Below the pieces are notes generated by a model. The model was not told the origin of the DNA. It made no database searches and saw nothing but the letters and a program-made list of their open reading frames with translations. A program made the translations under genes and the position numbers. From NCBI GenBank assembly GCA_964036315.1, contig OZ038517.1:51393955-51457954 (forward strand): DNA of 64,000 bases. Reading direction: 5' to 3'. Shown in pieces: positions 44,890 through 55,869 of this stretch. The number at the start of each line of letters is the position of its first letter. Position 1 is the stretch's first letter. This stretch comes from Acanthosepion esculentum. Lineage: Eukaryota > Mollusca > Cephalopoda > Sepiida > Sepiidae.

Positions 44890-46420
44890 ATCTCTCCTAA
44901 ACCTTACTCACGCTCGTTAGATGCGTTGTTTTTCTTTCTCCCTTTTGCCTTCAAGTATAAAAGCATACAGCACAGGAATTTATATTCCTTGCTGGATTGA
45001 TGGATAATCACAGGCGTGCGAGATATTTGAAAGACTCTTCCTCTTTTCCCTTTGACTTTCAAAGCGGCAACACACGTTTCCTTTGGGCATATAAGCACTT
45101 CAGAGACACAGACTAAAGATTGTATTGTTAAAGTCTCCAACTTCATTTTTTTTATCTATCTGCAATGTCTTAATACATTTAATAATTGTTGGCTGTTTGA
45201 TTTCCATGTTTTATGTCATTTTTTTCTTTTTTACCCCGGACTCACAAGAGTCCGCCAAATATTGTTTGCAGGACGAATGTACCAGGTGGCATAAAATTAT
45301 ATTTTCCATGAGGACCGATGTAAAGGTCTTGTGCCCCTCCAAATCTATTATACGCCCCCCTACTCTACTATATCTTAATTTTCATAAAATAGTATTCATA
45401 TAAAATGCAAATTTTATTCTAACCTAATTATGCACAATAATGGATCATATGCAATATAGGTGAACAATTCAACTAGAAAAATTGAAAATAAATACAATGT
45501 ATCTAAATGCAAATTAGAGACATATCATAATAGATCAATTCATCTATATAATAAATGCGAATGTCACTGTGTCACACTTTTTCAATGAAAGGGATACAAC
45601 TCTCAATAATCATCTTCTTCTATATAATAAATGCTAATGTCAGTGTGTCACTGTGTTACACTTTACAACTTTACTACTAGAAGCAATAGCCCAAAATGTT
45701 ATACGGTTTTAGGATCAAACCGACTGCGTGAGCAAATTAAAAACATTCCGGGCCGGATTCGAAACCGTAATTCTGAAATTTTGGCTTCACAAGTTTTCAT
45801 TAATCTTTTGTTTCTGGAAAATTTTTACGTGATTTTTTGAGACGCATTTTTTTTTTGCATGATAACAATTTTTATAACTTGGAAATAAATTTGGGAATAT
45901 TCGAAATTAATTGTAAAATCCAGAGAAAATCACCCATGAAATAAAAATAGTTGCTTGTACGGAAAGTAAGGACCTACGTACATCAAACTGTCCTTAAATT
46001 AAATGGCGACAGAAGAATTATCGTTGAACTTTTAAAAGATAAGCTTTTAAGCAATACTTAAATGCAGCGATCAATTTTGAGTTACTTCTCCCTTATTGTG
46101 ATGAAGGCTTAATCAAGAGCCCTCCGCAGGAGCTTATCAAATTCTGCCTGATAGAGCAGCTTTTAAACTAGTTTTAAATAAATCAACAAGATGTTGGAGA
46201 TGTTGCTTGTTAAAAAATTGCATAATTTGAACACATTCAGCATTATGGATAAATAATAGTGAATTTTATCTCTTTTTTTTTCAAGACTTAACATGTGCAA
46301 TAAAAAACAAATTCGCGGGTTTGGACAAAAAAGGCTCAGGAACGATGTCAAATTACATGAACATTATTTATGCATTAATTGTTGTGCTTAGTTTAATTTG
46401 TAACGTATATCTTTTACAGT
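44890..46420. other. no gene recognised
   Basis: A short duplication occurs at 45541 and 45622 (tctatataataaatgc.aatgtca). No supported coding; frames up to 92 codons show no family motif. Confidence 0.45.
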
Positions 46421-46424
46421 GATA

Positions 46425-46690
46425 TTCACCATGTACAAGACCCAAGAGCCATTCAAGGTATAGTGTTACAGAGTACTAAGTGCCACCCATGCAAGGTGAA
46501 AATTCTACCAAGACTCAAGGCACCACCGGAAGTAAGAGACAATGAAAAGACTTTAGGAACCGGAAACCAATTCTAAACAGGAAAGAAGAGATAAACCTCT
46601 ACTCCGGTTCAAAATACTAGGGAGGAGTGTGAACCGGACGATAGGCGGACCTATCTACTCCTATCAAATAAATGTAGGTGAGAAAAAAAG
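46425..46690 (+). repeat. dispersed repeat F (SINE body), copy 1
   Basis: Shares caccatgtacaagaccc, gagccat, gtgaaccggac and ataggcggacc, tactcct with 49558-49800 and, inverted, 52385-52500. Confidence 0.65.
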
Positions 46691-46759
46691 AAGATTTTGA
46701 TAAGATAACGAGGCTCGTAAAGCTCCCAATCAAGCTTGCACCCCCACAGGCCCCGCTTT

Positions 46760-47505
46760 CCATTCCTTCTCAGTCAGTAATGTGCCATGCGTGATACGCA
46801 CTTGATGATCATGTATCTTTCGATACATGACTGACGAAGCAGATTTCTTCCCGTAGTAGGTTGCCATTTCTTTCTACAGTAGACCAGTTGTCATCCAAGA
46901 CTATGGCTGTGTCCTGCTATTTACCCATAGCTGAGGGGAGGCTAAGATGATTCATACCTTTCCCAAGGGTATTAGTACGTCAGTCAGTTATGTGCCATTT
47001 GTAATACACGCTTAGGCGATCATGTATCTTTCGATACATGACTGACGAGGCAGATTTTTTCCCCGCAGTGGGTTGCCATTGCTTTCTGCGGTAGACCAGT
47101 TGCCATCCAAGGCTATAGAGCCCGGTCTGTCCTACTATTTACCCATAGCTGTGGTGGTGGGGGTGGGGAGAAGAGGATTCATAACTTTCCCAAAGGTATT
47201 AGCACGTAAGTGAATGTAATGGATTTGACTGGAAAGTCAGTCAGTAAGTTATGTGCCATGCGTGATACACGCTTTGGCGATCATGTATCTTTCGATACAT
47301 GACTGACGAGCCGGATTTTTTTCCCGCAGTAGGTTGCCATTTCTTTCTGCGGTAGACCAGTTGCCATCCCCAGGCTAGAGGGGACAGTCTGTCTTGCTAT
47401 TTACCCATAGATGGGGAGGGAGAAGAAGGGTATTAGCACATAAGTGAATGCAATGGATTTGACTGGAATTCGAACTCGACTCTCCGAGTCGCAATCCATT
47501 ATTCC
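46760..47505 (-). repeat. three tandem SINE-like units with catgtatc hairpin
   Basis: catgtatctttcgatacatg (8-bp stem, tttc loop) occurs at 46810, 47021 and 47282 in direct order, spacing 211 and 261 bp. The right end, read on the minus strand, is gcatggtggaataatggatt, then gagttcgaattccagtc, like A- and B-box segments. It shares the tatgggtaaatag tail with the 5S SINE bodies. Confidence 0.7.
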
Positions 47506-48200
47506 ACCATGCCTCTCTTCTACATCATCCAAAATATATTTGTATATGGTTCGTAGAATTAAAGATACTTTATCTTGGGGAGCAAATAGCGATTCCATCC
47601 CTCCCGACAGCAAACGATTAAGATGCAAAGCCTGTTCATAGGCGGTAACAGAAATTACTCTCCACGGTATCAAGATAAGTGTTGACAACAGCAATCGGAT
47701 AACATCAGCGTTTAACAGCGATGAAACATTATCTCGTTATCTCGCAATAAGAATAAAAAATAATAATATGCTGCGGTATGCTAGATGGCCCACTGTGTAA
47801 ATGTTTGGAAGTGTCAGACATAACAGGCCACCATACAGCATCTCAGACGCCTTGAACGTTACAAGTGGGTCTTCTTCCTCCCTAGAGACGCTTAATGTCA
47901 TTTCCTTAGCCTTCCAAAAGAATGCCTCATCCACTTTTTTGCCTCTACGCCCGCCCACACACAACTATAAGAGACAAGATCGGCACAGCTGAAACGACTG
48001 TTTGACGACTCCTACAAGTGAAAAAGACCACCACTTCAGACGCCGAACAACTTCCTCGTTAAACACTTTGCAGTTCTTAGACAAACGAAAGAAACATAAG
48101 AAGAAGATAGAAGGCAAATTTCAAGAAACAGACGTTTGTTTATGCATGTGCGCGGCGAGAAAGAGATATAAAGGACAAAGAGAGAAAGTTCGTATGCCCG
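47506..48200. other. no gene recognised
   Basis: Frames here (47737-47964, 48002-48232) have no family motif. Mixed composition. Confidence 0.4.
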
Positions 48201-48384
48201 AAATACAGGGTGTCCCCACCAAAAAAATTTGACATCATTTTGACAATTCTTGTTGAAATTACCTCAAATATTCACAGTATGTATTTGAAACAGATCAAGA
48301 TTTTATATTTAATGTTTTATTTTTGTTATCTCAATGAGAATCTGTCTGGTGACCGCGACGGCCATTTCATCAGAAATTCCGGCA

Positions 48385-48650
48385 TAAAAGACAACGGTAT
48401 GTGAGGGACTATCCAACCGTCTTCTCTCGGCCGGTTGTTTAAATATGCATCTGCGCAACGGTATTTGATACTGACGCACATCTAAGGCGCTGGCTTGCTC
48501 ACAGGTGTTCACCTCTCGGGATCACCACTGACAACTGGCGACTCACAGACCAAGAAGCCGGAAGAGAGGTCCACAAGCAAGAAGTACGCGAGAAGAAACT
48601 GTTAGCGTAGAACCTACGGTTACATCTATTTATTTCGACTTTGAAATGAT
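48385..48650 (-). mobile_element. CR1/Jockey-like LINE 3' end, nested
   Basis: The minus strand reads FKVEINRCNRRFYANSFFSR then TSCLWTSLPASW and RQLSVVIPRGEHL, stop, followed by a 3' region (gatgtgcgtcagtatcaaat, cggccgagagaag). The same sequence is at 50065-50345 and 53335-53695. Confidence 0.75.
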
Positions 48651-48659
48651 GACACCAAA

Positions 48660-48874
48660 CCGGAAGTGTCCCCGTGTGATTTCTTTTTATGGGCATATGT
48701 GAAGGGACTTGTCTATGCCCGCCTCTTCCGGCTGACATTGATGAACTCAAGCAGAGAATCAATTCCGCACTGGATAATGTTACCGCAGACATGCTACAGC
48801 GTATTTGGCAAGAGCTTAACTACCGACTTGATCTGTGCCGTGTCACAGGCGGTGCACATATTGGACACTTATGA
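48660..48874 (+). pseudogene. mariner-type transposase, C-terminal third
   Basis: PCDFFLWAYVKGL, then with a frame change PPLPADIDELKQRINSALDN and VTADMLQRIWQELNYRLDLC, RVTGGAHIGHL, stop. CDFFLWG.VK and the last block are conserved at the end of this transposase type. The segment with the first two catalytic residues is absent; it was deleted or replaced by the LINE insertion. Confidence 0.85.
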
Positions 48875-48999
48875 AATCGGTCCCATAATAAACTTTTGAT
48901 GTTCAACACCTAAACTGTTCAATTTCATTGAGCTAGACTTAGTAGTTTTCAAGATAATTGCTTTTAAAATGATGTCAATTTTGGGGGGGGGGACACCCT

Positions 49000-49480
49000 A
49001 TATGTCTGGAAAACATCCAGCCGTTTTGAATAACTCAATAGAAGCAGCTGCGCCACCTCACTGCTCATACCTGAACAGACACTCTCCTGTGGAGTTAGCC
49101 ATTCAAGAATGGAATTAATAAAATTATGTGTCGATAAATGGTAACGCATTCTGAGTAGGCGTATTTAACGTTACGTTTTATTCAGTCCGATATCACGTCA
49201 GTTACTCTCGGACAGTTTGCGCGGCGGCATTCGATGCATGGACCTTACATCCTGCATGCGATGTATGAGAAGCTGCCCAACTCTATAGCCGTTTGTATAT
49301 ACATCTGTAGTTTTTAAATGGATTTTTAAAAAAACTATATGCCAGCTCTATTTTCGTAATTGAAACATAAATACAGTAATTATTATACGAACTTTTTAAT
49401 CCGACATTTTTTCTTCTTGCTTCATACGCTTATAAAGCTGGCAGGTATAGATTCGGAGGTGGTAAGTAATTGATCCTTAC
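49000..49480. other. no gene recognised
   Basis: No repeats or motifs that I can support. Confidence 0.45.
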
Positions 49481-49484
49481 CTTA

Positions 49485-49840
49485 TTATGACGGTTCCCGT
49501 GACCAAATTGGTAAGGACACCTCTTCCTATATAATAGTGGTTTCTTTCTTTTTGACAATGATGTTCACCCTGTACAAGGCCTAAGAGCCGCTTGAGTTGG
49601 AGGGTTACAGAATAAGAGGCACCATACTAGGCAAGATGATAAAGCCAACAAGAGGCAAGGGTCCACCGGAAGTGAAAGAGAAGGAAATACATTAGAAAGA
49701 ACCGGAAGCCTATTCCTAAAAAGGAAACAAGGGATATTTAAAAGATCGAAGAGGAGTGTGAACCGGACTATAGGTAAACTCATCTACTCCTTATGGAATA
49801 AAGAGAACAGAGGTTCGAGTCCCGTCGGAGGGGGGGGCAT
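49485..49840 (+). mobile_element. tRNA-like SINE with separated A and B boxes
   Basis: cccgtgaccaaattggtaag (about 49497-49516) has A-box form and gaggttcgagtcccgtcgga (about 49811-49830) B-box form. The roughly 290 bp between contain repeat F (49558-49800). I infer repeat F inserted into, or replaced, the middle of a tRNA-like head. Confidence 0.5.
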
Positions 49841-49879
49841 ATTTTTCTTTAGTAAGACTTTTCGTTCTAGGCTAGTAGA

Positions 49880-50060
49880 CATTAATTCCATTTTTTAAGA
49901 AAAAAAAAACGTTTAGTGTAATAAGAAACATCAACTTGTCCAATTTTTTTTTATTAGGCGTGGCCAAGCGCGCAATTGTAAACCCTACAGAGTCACTACT
50001 GACAACATATGCCTCGTGTATCTCCACTCTCCCACCCCAGATTGCTGTGAAATTGAGTGC
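49880..50060. repeat. dispersed repeat G, copy 1
   Basis: Inverted relative to 52120-52340; shares attccattttttaagaaaaa, ttaggcgtggcca and caccccagattg.tgtgaaattgagtgcagag-type words. Confidence 0.7.
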
Positions 50061-50064
50061 AGAG

Positions 50065-50410
50065 CCTATTCCGGCATAAAGGACAACGGTATGTGAGGGA
50101 CTGTCCAACCGTCTTCTCTCGGCCGGTTGTTTAAATATGCATCTGCGCAACGGTATTTGATACTGACGCACATCTAAGGCGCTGCCTTGCTTACAGGTGT
50201 TCCCCTCTCGGGATCACCACTGACAACTGGCGACTTCCCAAGCAAGAAGCACGAGAGAAGAAACTGTTAGCGTAGAACCTACGGTTACATCTATTTATTT
50301 CGACTTTGAAATGATGAAAGCAAACCGCCAATTTAGTACTGCGCTTAAATTCGTAAAGTCGGGATACCAAAAGACGAAAGCTCATCAGTACAACTACCAT
50401 TAAAATGTTC
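50065..50410 (-). mobile_element. CR1/Jockey-like LINE 3' end
   Basis: The minus strand reads VSRLYEFKRSTKLAVCFHHF, then FYANSFFSRASCLGSRQLSV. Same 3' region as 48385-48650; the cysteine/serine-rich variant lacks about 27 bp after SCL. Confidence 0.75.
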
Positions 50411-50487
50411 ATAGATCAGCTCCGCCTCTAAAAGCTTACTTGCTAAGGAAATTGCTGCAGAAACTCCGGCCGAGGGACGCGCGTACG

Positions 50488-50593
50488 CTGTCTTAATCCG
50501 AAGCTAAGCAACGTCAAACCTTGTCAGTATATAGACGGGTGACATCATGGGTATACCAGTCGCTATGGACTTGAATGTGCCAGTGGTATAATG
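50488..50593 (+). mobile_element. 5S SINE head, split by later insertions
   Basis: aatccgaagctaagcaacgt, cagtatatagacgggtgaca and atgtgccagtggtataatg follow the 5S head order. The continuation ggtgtaatgga is at 51293-51306, and the tRNA-like part aatcggagagtcgagtccca is at about 52080. Confidence 0.75.
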
Positions 50594-51292
50594 CAGAAGT
50601 TTTCAACCTATGGCACGTGTACCACGCGTAGCACGCCAAGCAATTTCCAATGTCACGCAGCCGTAAATGACATCACGAAGTCCGAACCAATAATTACTAC
50701 AACGCAAAGAAGATATTTAGCCGATTCAAACTCTTCACTTGTTGGACTCCCATTAATAATAAAAACTTTTAAAAACAGTTTATTTCTATTAATAGTTTGG
50801 TTTGTTTTACGACATATTAACACCTCAATGGGTTATTTAATCCCAACAAGATTTTTATTACTGGTAATAATATTTTTTGTTTTCCAAAAAGTTATTGCTG
50901 GTAATATTTTTATTCAAATATGTATTGCTGGTATTAAAATGTATTCTTATACTTTCGTAGTGTTTTGATCTCTTTTGGGGGATAACTATTTGCCTATAGT
51001 TGACAGGTGCTACCACCCCGAACGAGGGTGGACCTGGGAACACCAGCAATTAAGAGGTGGTTCCACACTCTTCAAAACCTCATGATCAGAGGCCTTGCTG
51101 CCGGATGTAGTTTATCGTCATACCCAGGATGATTCTATGAATGTGTTTTACATATTGTATATATTACTATATAAAATATATTGTAGAACAGGTATATTGA
51201 CCTTGACTTGTATAAAAATACGTATGTTGTTGGCACACTGAATGATTTTGAAACCCTAAGTCGGCACATAGTGAACAAAAAGGTTGCCGACC
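50594..51292. mobile_element. non-autonomous hAT-like element containing repeat A
   Basis: The left end cagaagttttcaacctatgg and the reverse complement of the right end, cagggtcggcaacctttttg, are hAT-like. The flanks ggtataat(g) and ggtgtaat form an approximate 8-bp target duplication. About 50800-51130 is repeat A copy 3. No transposase. Confidence 0.65.
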
Positions 51293-51486
51293 CTGGGTGT
51301 AATGGATACGAGGGTCGTTCAAAATGTTCCAAGCCTCACCCAGGAAGAAGAGCCAGAGCTGAAAATTTTTGTTGCGACAACACACTACCAATTCTTATAA
51401 AACTAAAAAAAAATATTGTGCAGGTGAGGCCCACGCAAAGGTGAGAGGTGTTAGATAAATCTTAAAATGAACAAAACGCAACTAAG

Positions 51487-51808
51487 ATCTCAAGGACACA
51501 TGGCTCAGTAGATAAAGGCGTTAGTTAGATCCAGTGACAGGACCCACAGAGTGTGAGTTCAATACCCGGTTAAGGCAGTGGAGAACTTTCAGAGGGAAAT
51601 TAACAGGAGATAACTGACAACTGACATCAATTAAACATGGCACGTGGGACTAGAACAGTCTACCCCAGTGAGCGAAATAAAGGGTTCAGTTCGACATTCC
51701 AACCACCTGAAGAAGGAAGGCCGGAGCGTACAACGGCCGAAACGTTGTAATAAATATGGCGAAAAAGATGTGGACAATAGTCTGAATAATGTAAATAATG
51801 TACATAAT
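51487..51808 (+). mobile_element. tRNA-derived SINE, best full copy
   Basis: The A box lies in acatggctcagtagataaag and the B box in gtgagttcaatacccggtta (about 33 bp apart), a usable type-2 pol III promoter. The body includes ggttcagttcgacattccaa. The 3' part holds ctgaaga (51707-51713), a ggccg...cggcc stem and gaaacgttgtaa (51739-51750), a hammerhead-like order. It ends about 51808. Confidence 0.85.
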
Positions 51809-51867
51809 ATCTCATCTCAGAAATATAGACAGATAACACAAATAAAGAATTTACAAAACGTATGACA

Positions 51868-52030
51868 CCCAAGGAAATCTATGAGGATATGGCACAGATA
51901 CTTGCTGAGGAGTCCCCTTCCTATGCTCCTGTAAGTAGCATGCGCAATTCAAGCGAGGGAGATAGCACAGAAGATGACCCTCGGTCAGGTCGTCCATAAA
52001 CCTCAACGACCGATGAATAAGTTGTCATTC
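51868..52030 (+). pseudogene. mariner transposase, N-terminal HTH part
   Basis: TPKEIYEDMAQILAEESPSY, APVSSM, then DSTEDDPRSGRP and TSTTDE. This is the HTH_48 region and the linker of mariner transposases. The W..F...R segment between is deleted and stops follow (GRP-stop, TDE-stop). Confidence 0.85.
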
Positions 52031-52119
52031 ACCGTACGGTTTGGGACGACTGACGTCTTCCTGTAACTTTTTAGAATTGGAAATCGGAGAGTCGAGTCCC
52101 AATTCCAGTCGGGTTCGTT

Positions 52120-52340
52120 ATATTGCGCCATTATTATGCCGGAATAGGCTTTGCACTCAATTTCACACCAAAATGGGGTGGGAAAGTGGCGATACACGAG
52201 TCATGTTGTCAGTGGTGACTATGTGGGGTTCACAGTTGCGCGTCTGGCCACGCCTAATAAGAAAAATAAAATTGGACAATTCTAATTGTTATTATTCTAA
52301 ACATTTCTTTTTCTTAAAAAATGGAAGTAATATATATTAG
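52120..52340. repeat. dispersed repeat G, copy 2 (inverted)
   Basis: Reverse-complement match of 49880-50060 (gccacgcctaataagaaaaa, tgtcagtggtgactatg). Confidence 0.7.
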
Positions 52341-52379
52341 CCTAAACCGGGAAGTCTTCCTAAAGAAAAATGTACCTCC

Positions 52380-52500
52380 CAACGGGATTCGAACCTCTAT
52401 TTTATTTATTCCATAAGGAGTAGACGAGTTTGCCTATTGTCCGGTTCACGCTCCTCTTCGATCTTTTAAATATTCCTTCTAATAATAATTACCCTTGGGA
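52380..52500 (-). repeat. repeat F with B-box end, copy 3
   Basis: The minus strand reads gagcgtgaaccggacaatag, then gaggttcgaatcccgttggg. Matches 49720-49835. Confidence 0.65.
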
Positions 52501-52619
52501 AAGGTATGAGTTCACCCCCACCTCAGCTATGGCTTCGTTAGTACAACGTCTGTCTGTAAAAAAAAAAAATCATTATTTTCTCCAAACGATTCTTACAATC
52601 TAAAGAAAAAAACAAATCT

Positions 52620-53060
52620 CGCTGTATAAAAACCTGGCTTGGCATCTCGACTTCAGTCACATTCTCGCCGACGTGACGTGACTTCCATCTGTCTTTTCTG
52701 CAAATATTTCCATGGCACCCGCTCTGAGGAGCTTTTTACTCTAATGCCCCGTCTATGTGAATTTAAGCGTGCTGTTAGATTGGCATCTAGATCACACCCT
52801 TTTACTGTTGAAATAGTTAAATGTAACGGCCACTTCTACTCCAGCATCATCTTTTCTCGCACTTTCCGCCCGTGGAACCTCTTTCGTTTCCTTTCTTTCC
52901 TGATAAATACAATCTTAAAAAAAAAACGTCAATCGTCATCTTCTATATTCTTGAACCCTGTTCAACTTTTATCGTTTCCTCGCTATGCCGATTTTCTCCT
53001 CTCACCTTAAATCTCTGTAACTCCCTGTGTACTAGTGACATTCTCGCCTTGTTTGGGGTG
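52620..53060 (+). pseudogene. CR1/Jockey-like LINE ORF2, C-terminus
   Basis: LASRLQSHSRRRDVTSICLF, CKYFHGTRSEELFTLMPRLC, EFKRAVRLASRSHPFTVEIV and KCNGHFYSS are in one frame, then a shift at SRTFRPWN. A 3' region with ttgtttggggtgaaatgatt follows, shared with 60740-60785. The reverse transcriptase core is missing. Confidence 0.82.
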
Positions 53061-53334
53061 AAATGATTTAAAAAATAATAAAATAGATGAAACAAATGCA
53101 AAAGATTGATAAGCCGTCAGAAAACAAATAAATAATAAATCAATCATTTCTGTTTTATCAGCTAGCGGTCGGCGACCAGTCGGTGATGTTATAAAGTGGG
53201 TGTAGCGGTTAAATGATAATACAGAACTTCTATTAGTCATTACCTAACATTTTATTTCACTCCGTCAGTTACTCTCGGTCAGTCTGTGGTGCGGGCTCGC
53301 GGAGCCCCTGACCCGATACTTGGGTTATTACATT

Positions 53335-53695
53335 CTCGTCTGCGGTATGTGAGAGACTGCCCAACCACATTCTCTCGGGCGGTTGTTAATATATGCATCT
53401 TCGCCACGGTATTTGATACTGGCGCACATCTAAGGCGCTAGTTTGCTCACAGGCGTTCACCTCTCAGGGTCACCACTGGCGAATCACAGACTAAGAAGCC
53501 GGAAGAGAGGTCCACAAGCGAGAAGTGCGAGAGATGAAACTGTTAGTGTAGAACCAACGGTTAGATCTATCTATTTCATCTCTGAAGTGATGAGACCTAT
53601 CAGCCAATCTAGCACCGCGCTTAAATTCGTAAATCGTGGATCCAAACGATTAAAGCTCATCAGTACAATTACCATTAAAATGTTCACAGAAAAGT
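53335..53695 (-). mobile_element. CR1/Jockey-like LINE 3' end
   Basis: Same family as 48385-48650 and 50065-50410 but more diverged (ggtatgtgagagactgccca, ccacaagcgagaagtgcgag). Confidence 0.72.
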
Positions 53696-53759
53696 GTTAT
53701 GGGAACTTACCCATAATAGTAATGGACTATCCCGTACACCATAAATACTGCGCCTCAAG

Positions 53760-54200
53760 AGGAAGCAGTAGTGCGAGTTCAGTCTTTTTTGGACGACTCA
53801 CCTAGTCGGTCGAACTCTCTGCCTCTGACGCAGAGGGGAACTCTCTGCCTCAGGACAGGGAGGAACCCGGACAAGGCTCCGCCGAAGGGTAGAGCCTCGT
53901 TCGGGGAGGTTGACCAACCCGATCCCGTTTATACGGGTTCTACGGGCAATTTTTGCCCGAGCCTACGGGCTCGGAAAGCCCACATTAAACCGGCCTTGTG
54001 CCACATTTGACCCACGTGGGCGTGTTAATGAACATCGTGCGAGTTCAGTCTTTTTTGGACGACTCGCCTAGTCGGTCGAACTCTCTGCCTCTGAGGAGCC
54101 CACATTAAACCGGCTTTGTGCCACATTCGACACATCGTGTGAGTCAGGCACAGAGTCAGTGTCAGTCAGTCAGAGACAGAGTCGCGTCAGACGATTACTG
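53760..54200 (+). repeat. hairpin-rich repeat, opposite orientation; possible LTR part
   Basis: gcgagttcagtcttttttgg and acgactc.cctagtcggtcg, aactctctgcctctga occur twice (53773, 54038); agcccacattaaaccgg occurs twice (53978, 54098). It includes the hairpin gcccgagcctacgggctcgg and gaccaacccgatcccgttta. Same family as 41741-42420. The following 54200-54360 resembles a retroelement leader, but no LTR partner is in the window. Confidence 0.6.
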
Positions 54201-54399
54201 TAAGACATTGGAATAGTGATACTTGTCAAGACAACATAGTTCTCTCTAACCTAACTTGATTGTTATTACTAACACTTCTACTTCTTTGTACATATTTCTG
54301 TTTGTAATATATCTGTGTTATTCCCTACCTGTGTTCGAGTTATTCTTCATTGGTTCTACCCTGGACCATCACCGCGGTACAAGGAACCTGGACCATAAC

Positions 54400-54717
54400 A
54401 AAAAGGCACAGAGAATCTACGTTACGGCGGTGGGAAAGTGACTGAAGCCGAGATGCCAGGGCAGGACCAATAGCATTGCGAATATTTCTTTTGATTTGAT
54501 CAAGAATCTCTAAATACGTAGCAGAAGCACCAGACCAGATGTGACAGCAATATTCAATGCATGGACGAATGGGAGACTTATAAATGTGTAAGATAAGATT
54601 GCGACGAGAAAAACTGCCATATAAATCAATTGTAATTTCTCCTTCGTTTGCACCAAAACGACCTACTTTCGTATGAAGGAGAAAACCGGAAATTCTCGAG
54701 CAGAAATTTGTAGACAA
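54400..54717 (-). pseudogene. LINE reverse transcriptase, C-terminal part
   Basis: NLILHIYKSPIRPCIEYCCH, IWSGASATYLEILDQIKRNI and RNAIGPALASRLQSLSHRRN, VDSLCLF. This is the thumb-side segment after the YXDD domain of CR1/Jockey LINEs. The upstream part is replaced by the tandem unit at 54600-55180. Confidence 0.8.
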
Positions 54718-55180
54718 TAATTAAAACTAAACGAAAAAGAGAGAAACTAAAGAAACAGATCTCATATTTGGCTTGATGTTGTTGTTGGGGACTCTTGGAT
54801 TGCTCACAACATTCTCCTGTATAAATCAGTGGTAATTGATTTTTCGCTTTGCGCCATAACGCCTTACTTTCGTATGACGGGGAAAACCGGAAATTCTCGA
54901 GCAGAAATTTGTAGACAATAATTAAAACTAAACCAATAAGAGAAACTAATGAAACAGATTTCATATTTGGGTTTTTGTTGTTGGGTACTCTTGGATCGCT
55001 CACAACCTTCTCTTGTATAAATCATTGGTAATTGCTTTTTCGCTTTGCGCTATAAACACCTACTTTTGGATGGCATTTTAAACTACTAATTCTCGTGCCG
55101 AAATTAGCAGACACTATATGAATAAGAGATGAACGTATAAAATGCGTAGCATATTTGGAACATTGTTGAGAACTTTGGAA
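54600..55180. repeat. about 200-bp tandem repeat, three units
   Basis: aattctcgagcagaaatttg at 54691 and 54892 and aattctcgtgccgaaattag at 55088 (201 and 196 bp). The third unit is most diverged. Confidence 0.85.
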
Positions 55181-55204
55181 AGCTCAAACCCCTGTATTAT
55201 AAAG

Positions 55205-55375
55205 GGTGTTCCAATAACTTGGACCGATTTTAAATGCGAATTAAGTTTAAGCATCTAATGATTTTTTTTCTTTTTCTTTCAGATTTAACAACTTAAGTCT
55301 TTGGCAATTTCAACCAAGGAAAGATTAACAATCAAAGAATCAGAATTTAGTAATTCGATTTCAGTCCTTTAATAG
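55205..55375 (+). mobile_element. mariner-type terminus, solo
   Basis: agggtgttccaataacttgg, accgattttaaatgcgaatt. Identical type to the right end of the mariner at 62694-63477 (inverted there). No partner end nearby. Confidence 0.65.
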
Positions 55376-55466
55376 TTTTAATATGCGGGGTACATTAATT
55401 TGAAAAGATTTGTTAGGGAAGTCCTCACAATGGTTATGTAATTCAAGGTCTAGAGTTAAAAGTACT

Positions 55467-55575
55467 AAAGGGTGTTCCAATAACTGGGAACGATTTTAAA
55501 TGCGAATTAAGTTTAAGCGTCTCATGATTTTTTTCTTTTTCTTTCAGATTTAACAACTTAATCTTTAGCAATTTG
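55467..55575 (+). mobile_element. mariner-type terminus, second solo copy
   Basis: agggtgttccaataactggg to cagatttaacaacttaatct, direct repeat of 55205-55320 at 264 bp. It is cut by the SINE that follows. Confidence 0.65.
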
Positions 55576-55862
55576 CCGATAGTGCATAAAGGCATTGATT
55601 AGATCCAATGACTGGGCCTAAAGAGTTTTGAGTTCAATTCCTAGTTAAGGCGGCGGAGAACGTGGAGAGGGAAATTAACAGGAGATAACTGATAAATGAC
55701 ATACACTAGACATGGCACATGGAACTAGAACAGTCTATATAAAGGATGAGTGAAATAAAGGGTTCAGTTCGCCATTCCAACCAACTGAAGAAGGCCGGAG
55801 CGTACAACGGCCGAAATATGACACCAAAGATGAGGACAATAGTCCGAATAATGTAAATAGAA
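55574..55862 (+). mobile_element. tRNA-derived SINE, older copy
   Basis: The B-box region gttttgagttcaattcctag, then ggttcagttcgccattccaa and ctgaagaaggccggagcgta, cggccgaaat. The 3' part after cgaaa is slightly rearranged. Confidence 0.8.
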
Positions 55863-55869
55863 TTAATTG

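Larger units (their letters stand above)
48205..48999 (+). mobile_element. mariner-type transposon with a LINE tail nested inside
   Basis: The left end cagggtgtccccaccaaaaa, with ttgacatcattttga further in, mirrors the right end (aaaatgatgtcaattttggg, then ggacaccctata). TA flanks both. About 48385-48650 is a minus-strand LINE 3' end, seen also at 50065 and 53335. The transposase C-terminal third follows it. Confidence 0.82.
51307..52070 (+). mobile_element. mariner-like element interrupted by a SINE
   Basis: It starts cgagggtcgttcaaaatgtt after TA, a mariner-type end. Its transposase N-terminus appears at 51868-52030. A tRNA SINE (51487-51808) sits between. The right end is truncated near 52070, where the older 5S SINE body resumes. 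Confidence 0.72.

Noticed and set aside
46825..46860. Hammerhead from repeated ctgacga in the 46.8-47.3 kb units
   Set aside because: No GAAA or stem II downstream in any of the three units.
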